A DNA stretch of 7,102 nt from positions 1 through 7,102 of the forward strand of contig CAJBIS010000065.1 in the NCBI GenBank assembly GCA_903953195.1, in the 5' to 3' direction. Below are positions 1-4,113 of the stretch, one piece after another. Source of the stretch: an uncultured Actinomycetes bacterium. GTDB taxonomy: Bacteria > Actinomycetota > Acidimicrobiia > Acidimicrobiales > Microtrichaceae. The number at the start of each line of letters is the position of its first letter. Positions within the stretch are counted from its first letter, which is position 1. Both the position numbers and the translations under genes were made by a program. The notes below the pieces were generated by a model. The model was not told the origin of the DNA, made no database searches, and saw only the letters and a program-made list of their open reading frames with translations.

Positions 1-1061
1 GCCTCGGCGTCGTCCTCGATGCCACCGTCGATCAGAACGGCGAACTCGTCGCCGCCGATGCGGGCGAGATGGTCCTCGGGGCGCAGCGCCTGGCGGAGCA
101 CCGCAGCGATGGTGGTGAGCACCTCGTCGGCACCGGCGAAGCCGAGGGCCTCGTTGACCCGCACGAACTGGTCGAGGTCGATGACGCCGACCATGGCGGT
201 GGAGTCCGACTCGGAGCGCCTCCGGTCCGCGGAGCCCGGGCTGACGTCGAGGTCGCGAGCCCCACCGACGCGTGCTGCGGCGCGACTGGCAGCGATCGTC
301 TGCTCCACCAGCTCGGTGAACATGATCCGGTTCGGCAACTGGGTCAGGGGGTCGACCAGTTCCACGCGGCGGAGTCGGTCCTCGGCACGAGTGCGCCCGA
401 TGGCATTGGCGATGGTGTCGGCGAGGATCCGCATGATCTCGAGGTCCTGGGCCGTGAGGTCCGAGGGGTGCTGCGTCGAGTCGAAGCCCATGAAACCGAG
501 CAGCTCGCCACCGGTACGGAGTGGCGACACGATGATCGTCTCGATGCCGTGCGGCTCGAGCGCAGCACGCAACGGGTGGCCGGTGTCGAGCGAACTCGTC
601 GACGGCACGTAGACTTGCTCGTCACGTTCGAACGCCTCGTGCCAGTGGTCGGCGCTGTCGGGATCGAGCCCCTGGAGCTGGTCTCGCTGCGGCTCGACGC
701 CGTCGCTGCACCACTCGTGGGTGTTGCTCAGCGTCGCTCGATCGTCGTCGAACCGGTAGATGTAGGCGCGGTCGACGTAACAGAAGGTGCCAACCTCACC
801 GAGGACGCGGTCGAGCACGGTGTCGAGGTCGTCGTGCGGGGCCTCGGCGATGGTGCGCAGCGCCGTGCCGACGATCTGGGTGATCCCGGCGACGTGGTCG
901 ACGTCGTGACCGCCGGCCGAACCTGCGGCGTCGGCGCTCGTGGCGGTTGCCTCGTCGTGAAGGATCTCGACCCGGTCGGGACGGACGTCGACCTCGGTGA
1001 TGCGCAGCGACGGCTGCGATGCATCAGGCGTGTCGAGCCCGTCGGGGGAGGTCGTGCTCAC
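1..1061 (-). CDS. GAF-GGDEF protein, probable diguanylate cyclase (C-terminus beyond window edge)
   Basis: Predicted cytosolic sensor enzyme that would condense two GTP into c-di-GMP. 353 residues are visible, read from a GTG at 1061 with no stop before the left edge. Residues 1-58 are polar and acidic. About 60-225 form a GAF domain, with a conserved-looking stretch FCYVDRAYIYRF near 93 and SNTHEWC near 112. About 230 onward is GGDEF: DPLTQLPN at 237-244, metal-binding Asp295, guanine-contact Asn303 and Asp312, and the GGDEF signature at 336-340. RPED at 327-330 lies exactly five residues before GGDEF, matching the RxxD inhibitory I-site. Oddities: an arginine- and serine-rich insert at about 265-287, and Val300 where the family usually has Lys. 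No signal peptide or membrane segment is seen. It follows malQ on the same strand after 60 bases and has its own -10-like box. Domain calls are firm. Activity is inferred, and a downstream EAL domain cannot be excluded. Confidence 0.9.
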   Translation of the reverse strand, partial: MSTTSPDGLDTPDASQPSLRITEVDVRPDRVEILHDEATATSADAAGSAGGHDVDHVAGITQIVGTALRTIAEAPHDDLDTVLDRVLGEVGTFCYVDRAYIYRFDDDRATLSNTHEWCSDGVEPQRDQLQGLDPDSADHWHEAFERDEQVYVPSTSSLDTGHPLRAALEPHGIETIIVSPLRTGGELLGFMGFDSTQHPSDLTAQDLEIMRILADTIANAIGRTRAEDRLRRVELVDPLTQLPNRIMFTELVEQTIAASRAAARVGGARDLDVSPGSADRRRSESDSTAMVGVIDLDQFVRVNEALGFAGADEVLTTIAAVLRQALRPEDHLARIGGDEFAVLIDGGIEDDAE

Positions 1062-1068
1062 GGCGCGG

Positions 1069-1074
1069 ATCCTA
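1069..1074 (-). promoter_or_regulatory. Putative -10 box TAGGAT for the GAF-GGDEF gene (leaderless start)
   Basis: Read on the minus strand, TAGGAT ends seven bases before the GTG at 1061. That spacing would put transcription start at the start codon. No good -35 was found. The same bases can be read as a Shine-Dalgarno sequence (GGTAGGA, 8 bases from the GTG), so the box is ambiguous. It lies in the 60-base gap after malQ, which suggests the gene need not depend on malQ transcription. Confidence 0.45.
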
Positions 1075-1121
1075 CCGGGGGCATCGCGCGACGACACCAA
1101 GTGGTAGTCGCTCCCGAATCG

Positions 1122-2978
1122 TCAGTCCCGTCGTGCGCCGTTCACCGTCCGCGTCACCTGTTCGACCGACGCGTTCCCGGCCGCGTCGACAGGGCGCGGG
1201 AGTGCCACCGACCAGTTGGGGTGCTCCGTGGTCGTGCCCGGGAGATTCGGGCGGTGCTCCACCAACATGGCGTCCTCGAGTGATGCCAGCACCAGGTCGC
1301 TCCCGGCGTGGCCGAGCCGGTCGTACGCGTCGACCACCACCCGGGTGAGTGTGTCGGCGTCCGCTGCGGCCGGTGCAGGGAGCGGGTGGCCGATCAGCTG
1401 GGCCATCCGGGCCCGCAGCAGCTCGAGGTCATCCGGGTCGGGCGCCAGGCCGGCAGCGATGCGATCGGTCTCGTCGGCCCCGGTGACCACGCCGGCGACG
1501 GTCGGCAGGTCGTGGGTGGTCAGCATCGCCACGCTTCGCTCCGGCCACGACTCGGGCGGGTGCTCCTCGAACCACGCGACCCGGTAGCCCGAGACGCCTC
1601 GCTCACCGAGCGCGGCGCGCACCTCGGGCTCGACCGTGCCGAGGTCCTCGCCGATCAGCGCCGCACCGGCTCGCTCGGCCTCCATGCAGGCGAGGTCCAG
1701 GAGCTCGGTGCCGAACTGGCGGACGTACGCGCCCTGCGCCGGCGAACACTCCGGCGGGATGCAGTACAGCCGGAACAGCCCCATCACGTGGTCGATGCGG
1801 AGCGCGTCGGCGTGACGCAGGTTTCGGCGCAGCGTCTCGAGCCACGGGACGTAGCCCGCGTCGCGCAGCCGCCACGGCACGTAGGGCGGGAGCCCCCAGT
1901 CCTGCCCCAGCTGATTGAACGCGTCGGGCGGGGCGCCGATCCGACAGTCGGGGGCGAGCAGATGGTGGTCCGACCAGGCATCGGCGCCGTCGGGGTCGAA
2001 TCCGACCGGGAGGTCGGCGACGAGCGGGATCGCGGTCGCGGCCGCAGCGAGCTGGCGGTCGAGTTCGAGTTGCACCCACGTCCAGAAGTCGATGCGCTCG
2101 CCGTGGCGCGCCGCGAACACGGCGACGCCGGGCGACCCGGGACGTGCGCAGTCATCGGGAAACGAACCCCGTCCGCCGCCGTGGGTTTCCGCGAGTGCAC
2201 TGAACGTCGCGTGCTCGACGAGCAGCGGGTCGTCCGGCGCGGCGGCGACGAACGAGCGGGGCGCGCTCGACGCCGACCAGATCGCCTCGAGTGCGCCCAG
2301 TTTGAGGTCCCACACCCGGTCGCGGTCGATGCGTGCGCCGCGGTTGAGTTCCCGTCCCGCAGCGGCGGCGACCGCAACGGTCTCGCCGGCGTGGGCGGCG
2401 CCGACGACGTCCTCGACGCGCAGGTACAGCGGCGAGTGGAACCGCCGCGACGACGCGAAGTACGGCGAGGGCTGCTGGGGCAGGACCGGCACGGTGTCGC
2501 CGAGCGGTGAATGGGCGAGCATCGACGCGCCGGCACCCCGGCTGGACTCGGCAAGCAGCCGCAGATCGGCGAGATCGCCGACGCCCCACGACCCGGTCGA
2601 GCGCGAGGTGGCGACCTGCACCGCCCAGCCCCACCCGCGTCGCAGCGCCCGAGTGGTGTGCGGGATGACGAACAACCTCGTGAGGTGTGGCCCATCGGAC
2701 CAGAGTTCGTGCGCGCCGAGCGGCAGGTCCGGCGGCAACTGCTCGATGCCGGCGAGCATGGTGCCGTCCTCGAGACGCAGGTCGCCGGGCGACCACAACC
2801 GATGCGTCTCACCCGGCCGGACGAACCAGGTCGAGCTGCCGGACTCCTCGCGGTCGCGCTCGCCGAGCGCGCGGTGGAGCGCAGCTCGGGTGGCGTCCGG
2901 GGTCGCGTGCCAGGCTCCGGAGGTGTCCCACCAGCCGTCGGTGATGCCCCAGTCGTCCTCGTCGCGGCCGTCCTGCAC
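1122..2978 (-). CDS. malQ: 4-alpha-glucanotransferase (amylomaltase, GH77)
   Basis: Cytosolic disproportionating enzyme that transfers alpha-1,4-glucan segments between maltodextrins or to glucose, acting in maltose and glycogen metabolism. With the GTG at 2978 as start it has 618 residues. An N-terminal region (GITDGWWDTSGAWH, about 11-24) typical of bacterial MalQ comes first, followed by the GH77 barrel: RSTGSWGVGDLADLR, SPYFASSRRFHSPLYLRVED, and GAPPDAFNQLGQDWGLPP from residue 348. Catalytic residues are all present: nucleophile Asp396 in ALRIDHVMG, acid/base Glu444 in IGEDLGT, and transition-state stabiliser Asp490 in TTHDLPT. It is shorter than E. coli MalQ (about 694 residues) but longer than the Thermus enzyme (about 500). 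An in-frame TTG at 3017 would add 13 residues (631 total). I prefer GTG because the extension carries no family signature, TTG is a rarer start, and CAGACT lies six bases upstream of the GTG. No other maltose or glycogen gene is visible. Confidence 0.94.
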   Translation of the reverse strand: MQDGRDEDDWGITDGWWDTSGAWHATPDATRAALHRALGERDREESGSSTWFVRPGETHRLWSPGDLRLEDGTMLAGIEQLPPDLPLGAHELWSDGPHLTRLFVIPHTTRALRRGWGWAVQVATSRSTGSWGVGDLADLRLLAESSRGAGASMLAHSPLGDTVPVLPQQPSPYFASSRRFHSPLYLRVEDVVGAAHAGETVAVAAAAGRELNRGARIDRDRVWDLKLGALEAIWSASSAPRSFVAAAPDDPLLVEHATFSALAETHGGGRGSFPDDCARPGSPGVAVFAARHGERIDFWTWVQLELDRQLAAAATAIPLVADLPVGFDPDGADAWSDHHLLAPDCRIGAPPDAFNQLGQDWGLPPYVPWRLRDAGYVPWLETLRRNLRHADALRIDHVMGLFRLYCIPPECSPAQGAYVRQFGTELLDLACMEAERAGAALIGEDLGTVEPEVRAALGERGVSGYRVAWFEEHPPESWPERSVAMLTTHDLPTVAGVVTGADETDRIAAGLAPDPDDLELLRARMAQLIGHPLPAPAAADADTLTRVVVDAYDRLGHAGSDLVLASLEDAMLVEHRPNLPGTTTEHPNWSVALPRPVDAAGNASVEQVTRTVNGARRD

Positions 2979-2984
2979 GGCCTC

Positions 2985-2990
2985 AGTCTG
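2985..2990 (-). promoter_or_regulatory. Putative -10 box CAGACT for malQ
   Basis: Read on the minus strand, CAGACT ends six bases before GTG 2978, mirroring the TAGACT box of the divergent gene. A perfect TTGACA lies at 3017-3012, but 21 bases separate it from CAGACT, which is longer than the usual 16-19. The element is therefore suggestive only. If real, malQ mRNA would be leaderless and the TTG at 3017 would fall outside the transcript. Confidence 0.35.
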
Positions 2991-3010
2991 CTCCGGCGGG
3001 AGCCGTCGAC

Positions 3011-3039
3011 CTGTCAACGGTCCCGGTGCTCCCTAGACT
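3011..3039 (+). promoter_or_regulatory. Putative promoter of the coiled-coil gene (CTGTCA, 17 bases, TAGACT)
   Basis: A -35-like CTGTCA at 3011-3016 is followed by a 17-base spacer and a -10-like TAGACT at 3034-3039. TAGACT ends six bases before the GTG at 3046, so the mRNA is predicted to be leaderless. The -35-like bases overlap the minus-strand TTGACA (3017-3012), so RNA polymerase could not occupy both divergent promoters at once. This is based on hexamer similarity and spacing only. Confidence 0.45.
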
Positions 3040-3045
3040 CACGCC

Positions 3046-3339
3046 GTGGCGATGTTCGTGGAGCGGAGACTCCGGGTGCTGGCGAGACGACTGACGAAGC
3101 TGCGCGGCGAACTCGCCGTGGCGGACGAGCAGCTCGCGCACCTGAGCGACATCGCCGATGACACCCGGATCCGCTCGCTGGTGTCGGAGACGCCGCTGGC
3201 GGACGTCGAGCACCGTGACGCGGAGCGCACCAGCACGGCCATGGCCCGCCACCGCGAGGAGCTCGCGGCGCAGATCGCCCGACTCGAGGCCGAACAGGAC
3301 GAGCTGCTCGACCAGATGCTCGCCGCCCGGGCGACCTGA
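3046..3339 (+). CDS. Small coiled-coil protein of unknown function
   Basis: 97 residues; I do not recognise a named family. The sequence predicts two long, charged amphipathic helices. The first spans about 4-34 and is rich in Arg and Leu at its start. The second spans about 56-95 and is rich in Glu, Ala and Leu with heptad-like Leu/Ile spacing (IARLEAEQDELLDQML). Between them is a less regular hinge with DDTRIRSLVSETPLAD, the most motif-like segment and the best probe for homologues. There is no signal peptide, membrane helix, cysteine pair or catalytic motif, so a soluble helical hairpin is likely. The GTG at 3046 is chosen because TAGACT lies six bases upstream. An ATG two codons later (3052) is the alternative. 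It is divergent from malQ and 151 bases upstream of pdtaR on the same strand. A structural or adaptor role would be a guess. Confidence 0.75.
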   Translation: MAMFVERRLRVLARRLTKLRGELAVADEQLAHLSDIADDTRIRSLVSETPLADVEHRDAERTSTAMARHREELAAQIARLEAEQDELLDQMLAARAT

Positions 3340-3373
3340 ACCCGCCGGCCTGCAGCGTCGCTTCGGCCCCGTC

Positions 3374-3396
3374 GACCGTCGCGAGGAACGACGGTC
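3374..3396 (+). repeat. Perfect 8-bp inverted repeat with 7-base loop (terminator or operator)
   Basis: GACCGTCG at 3374-3381 pairs exactly with CGACGGTC at 3389-3396 across a 7-base loop. It lies 35 bases after the stop of the coiled-coil gene. It could be an intrinsic terminator without a U-tract, as is often proposed in high-GC actinobacteria. Its right arm also occupies the expected -35 zone of the pdtaR promoter, so it may instead be an operator. A further CGACGGT copy occurs at 3402-3408. The sequence cannot decide between these roles. Confidence 0.5.
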
Positions 3397-3413
3397 ACCG
3401 CCGACGGTGTGCC

Positions 3414-3419
3414 TACACT
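3414..3419 (+). promoter_or_regulatory. Putative -10 box TACACT of pdtaR
   Basis: TACACT fits the TANNNT pattern. About seven bases downstream, near 3425-3427, transcription would start, leaving a leader of about 65 bases before the GTG at 3491. No convincing -35 hexamer is seen; the zone at 17-18 base spacing reads GACGGTC and overlaps the inverted repeat at 3374-3396. This suggests either a weak activator-dependent promoter or regulation through that repeat. Confidence 0.45.
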
Positions 3420-3424
3420 GACGC

Positions 3425-3444
3425 CACCGGAGCGAGCTCCGGTG
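3425..3444 (+). promoter_or_regulatory. Hairpin at the predicted 5' end of the pdtaR leader
   Basis: CACCGGAG (3425-3432) and CTCCGGTG (3437-3444) form a perfect 8-bp stem closed by a CGAG tetraloop. The stem would start at or within a base or two of the predicted transcription start. There is no following U-run, and the coding region lies 46 bases downstream. A role in mRNA 5'-end protection or leader regulation is therefore more natural than termination. The repeat itself is certain; its function is inferred. Confidence 0.5.
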
Positions 3445-3479
3445 CCGCACGGTCGGCTGTCGAGAGCAACCCGGAGAAC

Positions 3480-3485
3480 GGAAGG
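3480..3485 (+). promoter_or_regulatory. Ribosome binding site GGAAGG of pdtaR
   Basis: The purine run GGAAGG ends five bases before the GTG at 3491 and complements the 16S anti-SD with one mismatch from AGGAGG. It is the clearest SD in the window and fixes the pdtaR start. No upstream in-frame start fits as well. Confidence 0.65.
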
Positions 3486-3490
3486 CAACG

Positions 3491-4072
3491 GTGCCCACCC
3501 GAGTCGTCGTCGCAGAGGACGAAGCGATCATCCGCATGGACCTGCGTGAGCTCCTCGGCGAGGAGGGCTACGAGGTCGTGGCCGAGTGTGGACGCGGGGA
3601 CGAGGCCGTGTCGCTCGTGCGCGAGTTCCGCCCGGACGTCGCGCTGCTCGACATCAAGATGCCCGGCATGGACGGCATCTCGGCCGCCCGTGAGATCTCG
3701 GCCGACCGCCTGTCCGCCGTCGTGCTCGTCACCGCCTTCTCGCAACGTGAGCTGATCGAGGAGTCGGCCGACGCCGGCGTGCACGCGTACGTCGTGAAAC
3801 CGTTCGAACGTCACGATCTGGTGCCGGCCATCGAGGTCGCGCTCGCCCGGTTCCGGTCCGAGCAGTCGCTCATCGACCAGGCGGCGACGGCCGAGCAGCG
3901 GCTCGAGTCGCGCAAGGTCATCGATCGGGCCAAGGGCGCGCTGATGGACGGCGGCGGCATGACCGAGCAGGCCGCCTTCGACTTCATCCAGAAGACCGCG
4001 ATGAAGGAGCGACGCACCATGCGAGACGTCGCCCAGGACGTCATCGACGGGGCGGTCACACCCCCGACCTGA
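3491..4072 (+). CDS. pdtaR: ANTAR-domain response regulator, PdtaR (Rv1626) type
   Basis: Cytosolic two-component response regulator expected to act on RNA, usually by binding paired hairpins and antagonising termination or controlling translation. 193 residues, against about 205 for M. tuberculosis PdtaR. Residues 4-120 form the receiver domain: acidic pair Glu9/Asp10, phosphoacceptor Asp54 in LLDIKMPGMDG, switch Thr81 in VTAFSQ, and Lys103 in VKPF. After a helical linker (about 121-138), residues 139-187 form the ANTAR three-helix domain, with ESRKVIDRAKGALM, then GMTEQAAFDFIQ, then RRTMRDVAQDVI. The segments RLESRKVIDRAKG and AFSQREL read almost like the mycobacterial protein. The GTG is fixed by GGAAGG five bases upstream. 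In mycobacteria the partner is the histidine kinase PdtaS, encoded elsewhere; no kinase is present here. The gene ends 41 bases before polA, but polA appears to have its own promoter. RNA targets are unknown. Confidence 0.93.
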   Translation: MPTRVVVAEDEAIIRMDLRELLGEEGYEVVAECGRGDEAVSLVREFRPDVALLDIKMPGMDGISAAREISADRLSAVVLVTAFSQRELIEESADAGVHAYVVKPFERHDLVPAIEVALARFRSEQSLIDQAATAEQRLESRKVIDRAKGALMDGGGMTEQAAFDFIQKTAMKERRTMRDVAQDVIDGAVTPPT

Positions 4073-4100
4073 TCCGGTCCGGCGTGTCGGCGGGGGCGTC

Positions 4101-4106
4101 TAGCCT
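4101..4106 (+). promoter_or_regulatory. Putative -10 box TAGCCT of polA (leaderless start)
   Basis: TAGCCT ends seven bases before the GTG at 4114, the same geometry as at the GAF-GGDEF gene. Transcription would start at or very near the start codon. No clear -35 is visible and there is no purine-rich SD before 4114. Read-through from pdtaR remains possible because only 41 bases separate the genes. Confidence 0.45.
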
Positions 4107-4113
4107 GCGCGTC

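Noticed and set aside
69..1283. Long plus-strand open frame of 404 codons across the GAF-GGDEF gene
   Set aside because: The minus strand encodes clear GAF and GGDEF motifs over the same bases. The plus frame has no recognisable domain and crosses into the malQ 3' end, which is typical of antisense open frames in high-GC coding DNA.
1308..2510. Plus-strand open frame of 400 codons inside malQ
   Set aside because: It lies wholly antisense to the conserved GH77 barrel, is rich in Arg/Val/Gly/Glu without motifs, and has no start signal.
3015..3017. TTG at 3017 as the malQ start (631 residues)
   Set aside because: It is in frame and possible, but the added 13 residues show no family similarity, it is only 28 bases from the divergent GTG at 3046, and its bases coincide with a TTGACA hexamer. 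GTG 2978 is preferred, not proven.
3425..3457. Canonical ANTAR tandem-hexaloop target in the pdtaR leader
   Set aside because: The loops do not carry A at position 1 with G at position 4, and base 3444 would be shared by both stems. It is kept only as a diverged possibility in the findings.
4084..4086. GTG at 4084 as the polA start (904 residues)
   Set aside because: It would place the TAGCCT box inside the coding region, adds ten residues with no family match and has no SD. GTG 4114 fits better.
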